64,000 bases of DNA from Hydractinia symbiolongicarpus (lineage: Eukaryota > Cnidaria > Hydrozoa > Anthoathecata > Hydractiniidae). Positions 37,201 through 47,063 of this stretch are shown in pieces; position 1 is the first letter of the stretch; the number at the start of each line of letters is the position of its first letter. The position numbers and the translations under genes were made by a program. The stretch covers positions 23,080,501-23,144,500 of the forward strand of contig NC_079879.1 of the NCBI RefSeq assembly GCF_029227915.1, in the 5' to 3' direction. The notes beneath the pieces are model-generated. The model ran no database searches and was not told where the DNA came from. It worked only from the letters and a program-made list of their open reading frames with translations.

Positions 37201-39889
37201 TCCAACATTATTTTATACCTTGGGTTCCCTTTAAGGATTGTTTTATCTTTTATGTATAATTGTTCTGGTCTTATTTATTTTTTTGGTGATGAGAGGGAGT
37301 GCGGTTACTAGGCTACCAAAATTTTATTTGTGTACTTCGTTATTCTATCCTGAGGAATGTATTAATTGTGGGTCGCAATTTTCGATCACCCCTAATTTTA
37401 TAGTTGGCAAATAATTCTGGAGTTTAGATGACATAAACAACAACCTTGAACTGCACAAAATTTAATTGCACGCAAAAATGTCTAAAAAAACTTAGATTAC
37501 CTGAAGTTTTGGAGGTTTTTAAAGATTGTTTGATGTCGTTTTATTTTGTGTAAAATAAATAATACCCAAAACAAAAAATAGGAAGCTACTGCCTGTCTGG
37601 GCAGAAATCAGAAAAAAGCATTTCTTTGTCAGGATTTCAATATCTTAATAGCACCAAAATTGTCAAAGTTTAATGCTTTTGGAAGTTGTTTATTAAGCGT
37701 GTTATCACACTGTGACTTAAAAGTAAGAATTTACCTTGTAACATGTGCTTTAAAGCCTAATATTTTAATTTAGTGTGAAGAGCATATCAAGTTGGAAGGA
37801 AACGGTCGTGTTGTATCAAACGTGAAGCTGCCAGAGAAAGGCGCGTGGAACGTTGATTTTCATAACGAATTGGTTAAGTTAAGTGAAACATATAATCAGC
37901 GCGTAGTCGATGCTGATATTTCTGCGCGATTCCCAAAAATCGCTGAGGATGAACCCATCATTACCTACTTTGGAAAGTTTTTGTACACTAAAGGTAAACA
38001 TTGAAGATTGAAGCTGTGTGTGTGTTAGTACGATCGTCATAATCGAAGGTCTGTTGTTAGTAGAGAGTGGACACGCAGATGTACCTTGAACATTCTTCAT
38101 ATACGTACTAATCTGTTTTTTACTGTAGTAATTCAATTAAACAACCCTTTTCAAAGTACTTCAATTAAACAACCCTTTTCAAAGTTTCCCTTAGTCGACG
38201 CCTGCTTTAATGTAAAAACTTGAAATAAACACCCCTTTAAAGTTTCCCTAAAAACTTAAAATAAACGCCTCTCTTTTAACCACACTTTTAATAACTCTTA
38301 AAGAGGGCGTTCACCCGATCTCATAGTCATTTTATTGACAAAATCGTAACTACTATAAATTGTCATATCCAAAAATTAGTTTTGAAAAAACTTTTTTTTT
38401 CGAATAAATGCCTTCCTTCAATGTTTTTATTAAGTAAGTAGGGCGTTTAATCGCACCATTGGTTTCTCCTTTTGCTAAATGGCTGTTTGGGTAACATTCA
38501 GTGGATTAAATGTCCGTCCTTTATTTCTTGTAGGTACTGCTGAAATTTTAATGGCCTTCCCCCGTCTTATTGCGAAACACCCAAAACTACGATTGATACT
38601 GGTTGGTTTCGGAACATACCGTGAACATTTGGAATTGATGTTGCATTGCATGGTAACTGGAAACAAGGAACTTTTCAAAGCTGCAGGACATTGCCCTGAT
38701 GAGGAAGGTCACACTTTCTTGGAAACTAGCATTGACATTGATGAGCATTTTATGCAGATTAGTAAGTATATATGTGGCCACGGAACGCAATTTCGAGTGT
38801 CTATGAGGTTAAAAGTGCTAAGAATATTAAGATTTTATTTATTATTTAGCTTCGTGTTTTTGTAACATGGGATTTTTTTTTCAGCTCAGGAACAAGCCGA
38901 TCGTGTTCTGATTACTGGTTGCCTCAACCATAAAGAGCTTGGCCTACTTCTACCCATGGCTTCAATTTCTATCGTCGCTTCAAAAGCCAACGAAGCCTTT
39001 GGTATGGTTACTGTTGAAGCTTTGGCTGCAGGTAAGAATCGCAGTTCCTGAAAAGATCTAAATTCAAAGTTTAAAGGACAATTTTATAAAACTTCTGAGA
39101 AAGACTGAGTCTCTTAACTGTGCTGTTATATCATTAAGCTTGGTTTTAACATGCTTTAGTTTGAATATGTTTATTTAGTGTGGTCAGCTACGTGGAATAC
39201 TAAGACTCATTTTTACCTTAGCTAAAACCTTAAAAAAGTGACTAAAAAAACTTTTTTTTTTTCGTAAAGATCTATTTTTTACAGTTTTTAAAAGACTAGT
39301 ATTTTCAGAATATCTTGCTAGTATTACATAAAGCGTAAAGGAATTTTATGTTGGTATTTGAGCAGATGAATTGGTGCTGTACTGTCGTGTGTTTTTGTTC
39401 TTTAATAAAGCTTGTTATGAAAACATTGTTTCTAGGTGTTTTACCTCTCTGTGTTTACCATTCTGGTATCAAAGATGTTTTGGACAAGGTTAAGGAAACA
39501 CAACCAGAATTGGAAGCTCTGATGAACATCCCTGTTGTTCCAGGCGGTGATTTAGGAACATCCAACGGTGCAAATCTCTTAAAGGTGCGTACATAGAATA
39601 TCGTAAATAGTACGCGTCAGTCAATATTAGAATATCGTAGGCACTCGTCAAACAATATTCTGTGATGCTTGATCTAAGAAGATTTATACGGTTTACCAAA
39701 CCTGTATCCATGCTTTTTTTTCAGGTCCTACCAGAGAAAGTATTCACTGCTTTGGATTATTTGTACCCGCCCGCTCTCAGTAGCGCAGAAAAAGTGGAGC
39801 ACCATAAAAACATCGCGAAGAAGTTGCGGGAAGTGGCGGAAAAGACGTGGTCGTGGGATAGTATTTGCACCACTCTAGTTGAATTATAA
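34280..39889 (+). CDS. GT4-family glycosyltransferase, copy 2 (nine exons)
   Basis: Predicted 541 residues, paralogue of the gene just upstream. Exons: 34280-34453, 35005-35153, 35644-35911, 36030-36155, 37774-37993, 38534-38761, 38885-39031, 39436-39584, 39725-39889. Every exon equals its partner in copy 1 in phase and, except exon 3 (two codons longer), in length, so the pair arose by tandem duplication after the introns were in place. The GT4 landmarks are kept: GTGSNVYCANLAQQWKRQGH, EPIITYFGKFLYTKGTAEIL, LRLILVGFGTYREHLE and NEAFGMVTVEALAAGVLPLC with the EX7E pair. Third codon positions use G and C more often than in copy 1, and introns are longer. AATAAA signals follow at about 40075-40088. 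Substrate unknown. Confidence 0.9.
37078..37234. mobile_element. 157-bp TTAA-flanked MITE (piggyBac-like)
   Basis: A compact fold-back element in intron 4 of glycosyltransferase copy 2. Both ends have a TTAA (37078-37081 and 37231-37234). Inside, the terminal inverted repeats start AGGGAACCC and stay similar for about 28 bases. Further in, a second paired block (agagcttaaaaagttagct and its complement agctaactttttaagctct) brings the element close to a full hairpin. TTAA target duplication is the signature of the piggyBac superfamily, so a non-autonomous piggyBac-like MITE is the best call. Confidence 0.7.
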
Positions 39890-40687
39890 GTGGTTTTAGA
39901 TTATGACTTTTAGAGAATTAATAATTCATTACTCCATTGTAGTTAGGAACTAAATTCTATGGTTAGTGTGGTAGTATGATCTATATAAATTTCGACTTTT
40001 AATTGAACTTCGTACTTTATTTTCCTCTAATGCTAGTTTTCGCGTTTACGCCATGAAAAGACGTGAAAATAACGAATAAACAATAAATATTCGCGAATTA
40101 GTTTATGCTTTTTATTTATTTATTTTTGCTATATTTCTTGTTCATAAAAACATTATTTATTTCCTCTATATACTTTTAATTTGTATATTCGTGATTTGTA
40201 TGCACCGCTACACTACTTCTTTTACTTCTTATATATCTTCTGTATGCAAATAAATTTAAGTCGAAACAAAAACTTTTGTTTTTTGTTGCCCTGCTTTATA
40301 AGTTTATTCACAAGGTTACTCCTGCAGTGGTTTATGTGTGTGACCTATAGTTGTAATGTCTAATACTTTTTTTGTACCCGTTGTTTATAGTTCATCTATA
40401 GATATCTTTTACTGATATTGTCTTCATCCTGTGAGTGTGTTTATTTGCAGACACTGCCACTGTGAAGGCAAATTTCCATTCCAGAACGGATTAAAACGGA
40501 AATTTGTGATTTTTAAAATCTGATTCGTTAATTAAATTTCCATTACGATCGAAACTAAAAGTTAAAATAAAAAAATAAGTAGCCAATCAAATTGAAGTTA
40601 TTCTTGTTCCGATTCGATCCTTTTATTAACATTGCATACGTTATGTTTCAGATGTTCACTTGCATAAATTAACATAATATTAGAACG
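39890..40687. other. Spacer between glycosyltransferase copy 2 and MRPS26
   Basis: AT-rich, contains likely polyadenylation signals for copy 2 (aataaacaataaat at about 40075) and the MRPS26 promoter. A 60-codon open frame at 40181-40363 shows no domain. Confidence 0.5.
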
Positions 40688-42840
40688 ATGGCTTCACCAG
40701 CCAAGGCGCATCTTTACCGCCATGTAAAGCACCGCTATTTTTCACTGTCAGCATGTCAATGGCGACGGAAACCAAAACCTGTAAGAGACATGAGCAAACG
40801 AAATTTGCAAGGTGAGGAGTTAAAGGAACATATGCGCAAGAGAGAAGAAAGCATGAAAAAACAAGAGGTAATTTATTCGTTCGTTTTGACATATGTCCAA
40901 GCCAAACCAACCATTTGTGAAAAATGAGGATTTTTTATGTGACGTCATCGTAAAATCAATAAATTTCTCACGATTTAACACGGGTTGAACGATCCACCTC
41001 AAAGTTTTCCAAGTCAACTGTTGACTTGGAAATCATGAAGGTATAAAAGGTATAAAAGGATGCAAACACATGTACGTTTATCGTCACAACATCAGAATTT
41101 GGTTAGCACATTTATTTAACACTGATTCTGCTTTCCAATTAATAAAAGGCTTTTTAAGTTTGCTGGATCACCAATAAACATTTTTTTTTCATTAAAGCAC
41201 TTCGGAGGTAAGAAGAAATGTTGAAGTTGTGTTCCAATGGTTAAATTTTTTTTTTTAATTTGTTTTTATTTAAATTATGTTGCATCAATTGTAAGGTCCA
41301 CATATTGGTAACTACATTCTAACGTAAAACTATCAAGAGAGATGCATTCAAACTTGACAGGCTTCATGAATTTCGTGCACGGTGATTAGCGTGCGCCACG
41401 TTACTGTCTAATGGTGTACACGAAATAACGTGCGTGGCCTCCAATATGGTATCCCAGACAAGTATAGCAATAATCCCAATCCATAAAGGCCTTAATTTAA
41501 GAGTGAAGGAAATTGATCACCTCAAAATTAGAAGCCCAAGTTATGAACCCTTTATCCGCCATAGTCAAGATGGCACAAGGACGGGATTCCGTGCACGGAC
41601 GTCTTTTCAAGTTTTGTAGCGTTTACGAAACCTCACGTACATAAAATCTTGCGAAGACTTGCCTGAGCAATATCGATAAGGATAATACGGATGCTACAAT
41701 TTGGTTTTTTGTTTTTAACAAATTACTATAAAATGAAAGCAATATAGATCAATGAGTGTAAAATATTTTTCAGCTTTTCCAGTCAAGTAACTTTAAAAAG
41801 CATATGTTTTCCCAACCTTAAAAAACTTTTTCCAGTTCATCCGGTAGAGTGGAATGTTGTATATTTTTACTTTTATCTTTTTAGCCCTACAAGCTAGCAC
41901 TTGCCGATGTTATAAATAAATTCAAAATAGAAATCGAAGAAAACGAGCGACGAAAGCACGACATACAAGGAGAAATGATGAGACGTGAATTGGCTGAACG
42001 GGAACAGGCTGCAAAGAATTTAACTATCATAGCGAAAAGTAACGAAGAACTGAGAAGGCAAAGGTACGCTGTATTTTTGTTATTTCGTTGTTGTCGTTAT
42101 TATTGCTGTTATTGTCGCTTTTGTTATACTCATTGCTTTGTTTTCGTTGTTTTTTTGTTGGTGTCGTTGTGGTTGTTATTGTTGCTTTCGTTAAATGTTG
42201 TCGTCGTTGGCGTCGTCGTTGGCGTCGTCGTCGTAGTATTATTTTTTACCGTTTTTGCTGTCGTATTTTGTTGTTGTTGTTTTTGTGTTTCTTGTTTGTC
42301 GTTGTTGTTGCCGTCGTCGTTGCTGTTGGATTTATGTTAATAATTTTCTTTTGTACGCAGAGAGCTGCAAAAACTAATTGATGAAGATGAAGCAAAAAGG
42401 AGAGAGGAAGAAATACTTCTTCAAAAACAAATTCTCAAAGAAGAAATTAAGAAAAGAAATACAAAACTTGTACTGCGTATTATAGTAAGTTATTATAAAC
42501 TAATTTTTTCTTTTTTTATGTATATATTCTTTTAAACTTCCTTCATTCTAAAAGGTTTTAATGTTTCTACTTTACACAGGAAGAAAGCAAAGACTTTGTT
42601 ACTGCAGAGAATCTTGAAGATAAGCTCACTGCAGCTTTGGAGAACGAAATAAACTTTAACTACGCTATCACAAGCGAGGGAAAGAAAATACATTCAACGA
42701 AGCCGCCCGGTAATTTGGACGACTGGAAGGGTGCAAGTCCGTCTGCGTATATTATGGGTGGTATAAAACCAGGAAGCGGGCAGTGGAACATTATATTTCA
42801 AGGTAGAGACGGTGATAAACAAAGTCGCAAAGAAAGTTGA
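40688..42840 (+). CDS. MRPS26: Mitochondrial small-subunit ribosomal protein mS26 (MRPS26)
   Basis: Predicted 247 residues in four exons (40688-40867, 41885-42063, 42361-42484, 42580-42840), GT-AG with phases 0, 2 and 0. mS26 is an animal-type component of the mitochondrial small subunit without a bacterial counterpart. The N-terminus is basic with many aromatic residues (AHLYRHVKHRYFSLSACQWRR), fitting a mitochondrial targeting signal. The middle is a long charged helix (residues about 60-160, rich in Glu, Lys, Arg and Gln). The diagnostic C-terminal block is EESKDFVTAENLEDKLTAAL followed by NFNYAITSEGKKI, which lines up with the end of vertebrate MRPS26. A ~35-residue extension after it (STKPPGNLDDWKG...) is unusual compared with the vertebrate protein as I recall it. 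Confidence 0.88.
41014..41040. repeat. 27-bp palindrome in MRPS26 intron 1
   Basis: The sequence tttccaagtcaac, one base, then its exact reverse complement gttgacttggaaa. It is followed by a short direct repeat ggtataaaa. No wider element borders were seen. Confidence 0.75.
42075..42325 (+). repeat. GTT/GTC trinucleotide-rich tract in MRPS26 intron 2
   Basis: Nearly the whole intron is an imperfect array of gtt, gtc and att triplets, e.g. gttgttgtcgttattattgc. It is pyrimidine-rich and open in several frames, producing spurious open frames of about 100 codons. Confidence 0.85.
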
Positions 42841-44156
42841 TGGTTATTTTTGTTTTGTTCAGAGCGTGGTAGTAAGAAATTAGCTACCTAACAAAAAAAT
42901 CGGTTGCCCTGTCGCTATTTGCAAAGCTGTTTAGACATTATTGTTTTTACGAAAACATATCCGGACATTTGGCACGTGTAAAAATTAAAATTAAAAGTCA
43001 ACCTCGACAGCCTTTGATGAAATAAAATGACACAAGATAAACTGATGTGGAATTTGATTATGTTAAAAAAACCCTGATTTATAAAACATGAGAGTGAGGC
43101 TGCTGTGGTACACGTCATTAAAAGAAAATTATTACAATTAAACTCATTTAATATCGTTTCTTTATGAAATTGGTCCAACATCCTTAAATTTAAGCGCGTT
43201 TTATGCATTAGTCACCCGCACACCCCTCTCCTTTCTTAAATATGCACACGTCAGCGAAAGTTATTTCCACAACATCATTGATCTAGGATAATGGGAAGTT
43301 CGCTGAGATCGAGGTTGGTCGAATAAACGTCTAAAAAGGTCTCGAAAATTTAAGTTAGAACGCGGAAGCTTATATCAATTCTAAGTAAGAATGCGGAAGC
43401 TTATATTAATTTTAAAGTTGGTAAAACAACAGCTGTTTTTAAGAAATATATTTAAAAAAAAACAATAAATTTTTACCTTAATTTTTTTTTCTTTTGGAAC
43501 TAATAATGTCTTGGAATATCTCATTTTTTTATATTGCTCTATTTGTGTTATTAATTTTGTAAACACCTCCCCCTGAACACCAGACTATAAGTTCAAAAAT
43601 TCAACTGATTCAATAGGCAAAACCGCCTACCCAATAGAATAATTCATAATATTCCATACATATTTTTAATAGAATTAATCAATTTCATGTTGATTTCAAA
43701 CATTCGCATCTTTCATATTCGATTTAATTTAAATCGTTCAAGCATCAATTTCTTTTGTTTTATACCATACCTGATTGGTTAATTTTAAAGCGATTGAGGC
43801 GGGAAAAATTTTCAAACGTATTTTTCATTTCTTAAAACACAGGTTTAAAAAAATGCAAAAAAAAACAAAGGCTGGTTGGGTATAGCATGTCGATTTGTTG
43901 CTTATCAAGACTCTCAAGGTAGCAATATTTTGTTCTTATATTATATTTATATTATTATATAATCACTTACCATTTAAGCACTAGCACAAAGAAACAGGAC
44001 ATAATCAACTGCGAACTTCCAATTTATGGCGGTCATCTATTTTCGACGAGAAAAATACAAATGTTTAATTCGAGCAACGTAAATAACCGATAAAGCTGCT
44101 CCCTTTATTTAGCAGGATTGACTTCGTCTTAAAGGAAGGAAAAATCTTAATGACAA

Positions 44157-44988
44157 TACAGAAGAGTCTCCATAACTCGAACGGCCAGGGGGAAAAGGAA
44201 ACCGTTCGAGTTAAGGAGACGTTCGAGTAGTGGAGGTTTTCAAGTTTTTTCAAAATTTTTCCCTTATCTGCCTACCAGATGAACAAAAACAGTATATTAA
44301 GTACGTAGTCTTACTTATTGGGGGTTCTGGTATTGGTGAAATACAAAAACAGAGCGTTTTAGTTGTTTTTTGCTCAAATTTTTTGAAAAAAATCAGTTAT
44401 AATTGATTGTTTACAAGTATCATCATAATCTCGTTTGATGTTTTTATTTAAGTCCTTACGGGAAGCCAACATTTCTTCCCCAAATTTCGAGAAAACGCTT
44501 TGGAGCAGTTCCTTTTTCAAGCTCTTTGAGGGTACTGTATTTTATTTTACAGGACTTATTATCGGCTCTACTTCTTTTTGACCCTGCCACAGACGCCATT
44601 GTCAGATTGCTATGAAATTCTGTTTTTGAAAATTGGTTAAGAAAGCGTTGTCGTTCGAAACACAAACAAAACATTCGAATCATGCATTTGAACAATATAA
44701 GGCCCACAACACATTTAAACATTAAAATATGAAAATGATAAAGAGTTAAATGATCAGGAAAACTTATCAATTTTTTTCAAAATGCCACAAAATTCGAGTT
44801 ATGGAGTCAAAAACCTTCAAGGGACAAAATAATCTGTTCGACTTAAGGGAACATTCGAGTTATGGAGGTTCGAGTAGTAGAGGTTTTTTATAAGAGTTTA
44901 TTAGGAAACTTTCACGGTGCCAACGAATTCGTTCGAGTTAAGGAGACGTTCGAGTAATAGAGGTTCGAGTTATGGAGACTCTACTGTA
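44157..44988. mobile_element. pogo/Tigger-like DNA transposon, internally reduced (832 bp)
   Basis: The ends form an inverted repeat of 26 bp with one mismatch: left starts TACAGAAGAGTCTCC, right (reversed) TACAGTAGAGTCTCC, both continuing ATAACTCGAAC. The outer TA is the likely target duplication, as in the Tc1-mariner/pogo group. The words 'gttcgagttaaggagac' and 'gttcgagtagtggaggt' recur inside both ends as subterminal repeats. A fragment encoding a CENP-B-type helix-turn-helix lies in the middle on the minus strand (next entry). The length is far below that of an autonomous copy, so the catalytic region is gone. Confidence 0.78.
44461..44599 (-). pseudogene. N-terminal fragment of a pogo/Tigger-like transposase (CENP-B-type HTH)
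   Basis: From ATG at 44599, 46 codons read MASVAGSKRSRADNKSC, then KIKYSTLKELEKG and FLEIWGRNVGF. The basic start followed by a Lys-x-Lys helix, 'LKELEKG' and a second helix is the shape of the CENP-B/pogo N-terminal DNA-binding domain. A donor-like GTAAGG follows at once, after which no continuation was found before the element's end. The fragment points inward between the terminal repeats as in full-length members. It has no DDE catalytic domain. Confidence 0.5.
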
Positions 44989-45877
44989 GTTGTTGTTAAA
45001 TTCGTTTAAATGAGCGTCCCTGAAAAAATAGATACGACAGTTTTTTGTCTTAAGTGGATTAAATTTCGCGGATGCCATACCTCATAAACAAAAACTTCCG
45101 CGTTGTTTGGTCATTTTTGCGAACGTTTATGCAATTCGAAGTATAACTCAGTAATACGCGAAATTTTTGTAACTTGAAGTCATGGATATTTTTCAAGACG
45201 CGAAAGTTTTTTTTCATCATAATCATCAACTTAACATTGAAACAGTAATGGATGCAGACTTTTATTGTGCAAAATACCTCGTATGCGATTTACCGAATAA
45301 ATTATTTTTTATGTTTCGGCTTTTTGCGTAAGATTTTTTACACGAAAACGAACCTTATTTGAATTCACAAGTTTTTTTCGCGTCACAAACACAAGTATTT
45401 AGCAAGAATTTAATTTTGCGGATAACACTTACATTTTTAGCGTGGAGTAATTTTTGCGGAAAACAAATTTTGAACTTTTTGCGGATGCAATATGATAAAA
45501 ATAAACTAATTTTAGCTAACTTTCAGAAGTAGTAGAACTTTTTTCTAAACATACAAAAGTCTTTTAATACAAGAAATTACTTCCAGCACCTTTCCGATTC
45601 ATCATCCCATTAAAAAAAGAAACGAAAAGAAGAAACAAAAAAGTCATAGGGACGAATTTAATTTGTTTTTAAATTTCGCGAACAATCGATATATTAATAT
45701 TTCGTCTCAATTTCGACCCCAGAGCTTCTTTTTTGTTTCCAAAATGCGCGCTAGCCACATATCAGAAGGAAAAAATAAAGCCCTGGAAAAGAAATTGAAA
45801 AATAAGTGTGAAGTTTAAACTACTGAAGGTAATACATTAAAAATACATGCGGACGGTGTGAAAATCTAATACCAGGC

Positions 45878-47014
45878 TCAACATTCGGAATCCCGGTTGA
45901 CTGTTTTGTTTTCACTTGCTACTGGTGGATTATCTTTGTCAGAATTTGAACGGCTTCTAGACTTATACGTACTGCTAGTTTTCGTAAACGAATTGTATCG
46001 AAACCATGCTTCTTCACAGTTTGTTTCTCTTGTGCTTCTTCGCTCCGACTGCAGCGAACGTTTCAAGTTGGTAGAGTTATGCTTACGGAAAAGTAGTTTC
46101 ATGAAAGCTTTACGGAATCGTTTTTGTAATAAACAATATATGAATGGATCAAAGGAGCTTTTTGAGTATGACGCCCACTTGGATGCTACAGTTAATGTGT
46201 GCGGTAAGCTATAATGATTTCTTTGGCGTGACAACTCGACTATACGTATAATGGCGTACGGTACGTGGCAAACGATGAAAGCACCGGTAACGAACAATAT
46301 TTTGCATGCGGTACGAACTTCTCTGTGTCTGAAACTTTCGCGTCGGATTTTAGTCTTACTCATGCTAAAAATGCTTTTTGGCAGGACTGCATGTGCTATT
46401 CTTTTGCTATGACTTCTGGCTACTCGGAAAATGTAAAAATATGTGACTAGTATTACAACAAGAGAAAATACGAAGTTAAAACCAATCAGGCAGACAATAT
46501 ACACGTAAAAACCAACTTTAGTACTGTACGAAATGAGCGTACACGATTTGTATCTTTCATTAAAAATATACCATGTCGTCAGTAACGGAACAAACGCAAA
46601 GGCTATAGACTGGAACCATATGTACGAGTTTAACTGCATTGCTTTATTTACAGTCATTCTTGCCCTGTAAACCAGTGGTCTCATCACAGCGGCTAATCTA
46701 TCCAGGCTAATTGCGGCTAATGCTAACATTGAGACGAGTTCTATCATAAGGGCAACAAAAGAAGTAGCATCTTTTAGCCCTTCGCTGATTCGCCATCTCT
46801 GTGAGCTCACTGCTGCTAAAGAAACCGGCATAACAAAAATAATGTTGCACAGATCTATAATTATTAGATTTATGATGAAGATAATTGCTATGTTTCTTCG
46901 TAAAGATTTCTCGCGGTATAGTACGTATAATACAAAAATATTTGCGGTTCCTCCAACGATGATAATGATGGAAAGACATCCAGAAAATAAGACGCGTTCA
47001 GTCTCTGTTAGCAT
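45878..47014 (-). CDS. Class A (rhodopsin-like) G-protein-coupled receptor, orphan
   Basis: 378 residues in one uninterrupted frame, seven hydrophobic helices. Visible class A marks: TAN in TM1 (about residue 24), NLIIIDL with the conserved Asp in TM2, SLDRLAAVMRPL at the end of TM3 (DRL in place of DRY), Trp in TM4 (NSYIWF), FIVCHVPY in TM6 and SSFDPFIYCLL in TM7 (DPxxY). The N-terminus is very short. The usual Cys at the top of TM3 is missing (KDATSFVALMIE), although ECL2 has one (RYKSCTL), so the standard disulfide may be absent. There is no opsin-type Lys at the retinal position. The C-tail is Ser/Arg rich. The ligand cannot be told; similarity is to aminergic/melatonin-like orphan groups in general. 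A nine-codon upstream frame precedes it. Confidence 0.88.
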   Translation of the reverse strand: MLTETERVLFSGCLSIIIIVGGTANIFVLYVLYREKSLRRNIAIIFIINLIIIDLCNIIFVMPVSLAAVSSQRWRISEGLKDATSFVALMIELVSMLALAAISLDRLAAVMRPLVYRARMTVNKAMQLNSYIWFQSIAFAFVPLLTTWYIFNERYKSCTLISYSTKVGFYVYIVCLIGFNFVFSLVVILVTYFYIFRVARSHSKRIAHAVLPKSIFSMSKTKIRRESFRHREVRTACKILFVTGAFIVCHVPYAIIRIVELSRQRNHYSLPHTLTVASKWASYSKSSFDPFIYCLLQKRFRKAFMKLLFRKHNSTNLKRSLQSERRSTRETNCEEAWFRYNSFTKTSSTYKSRSRSNSDKDNPPVASENKTVNRDSEC

Positions 47015-47033
47015 CTTTTTCTGTAGGTCTTTT

Positions 47034-47063
47034 TTAACGTTTGATATACTGGTCCTTTGACAT
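47034..47063 (-). promoter_or_regulatory. Upstream open reading frame before the GPCR start
   Basis: ATG at 47063 opens nine codons and stops 19 bases before the receptor ATG, in another frame. If in the mature mRNA it could lower translation of the receptor. An acceptor-like ttcgcag lies just upstream at about 47090, so a separate 5' UTR exon is possible. Confidence 0.35.

Larger units (their letters stand above)
42841..45877. other. Intergenic region between MRPS26 and the GPCR
   Basis: Three kilobases without a host gene. The only structured part is the pogo-like transposon at 44157-44988 (listed). A near-duplicate phrase 'gaacgcggaagcttatatcaatt' and 'gaatgcggaagcttatattaatt' stands at 43357 and 43389. 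The sequence next to 45877 is the 3' UTR of the GPCR. Confidence 0.5.

Noticed and set aside
41975-42381. Frames of about 100-120 codons running into MRPS26 intron 2
   Set aside because: Driven by the GTT/GTC triplet tract; the MRPS26 exon ends at a good donor at 42063 and continues in phase at 42361.
46090-46150. Possibility that the GPCR is an opsin because of SYSKSSFDPFIY in TM7
   Set aside because: The Lys is four residues before the Asp of DPxxY, whereas the retinal-binding Lys lies six before the Asn of NPxxY.
45897-46450. Plus-strand frames opposite the GPCR
   Set aside because: Antisense shadows; no domains and no splice logic.
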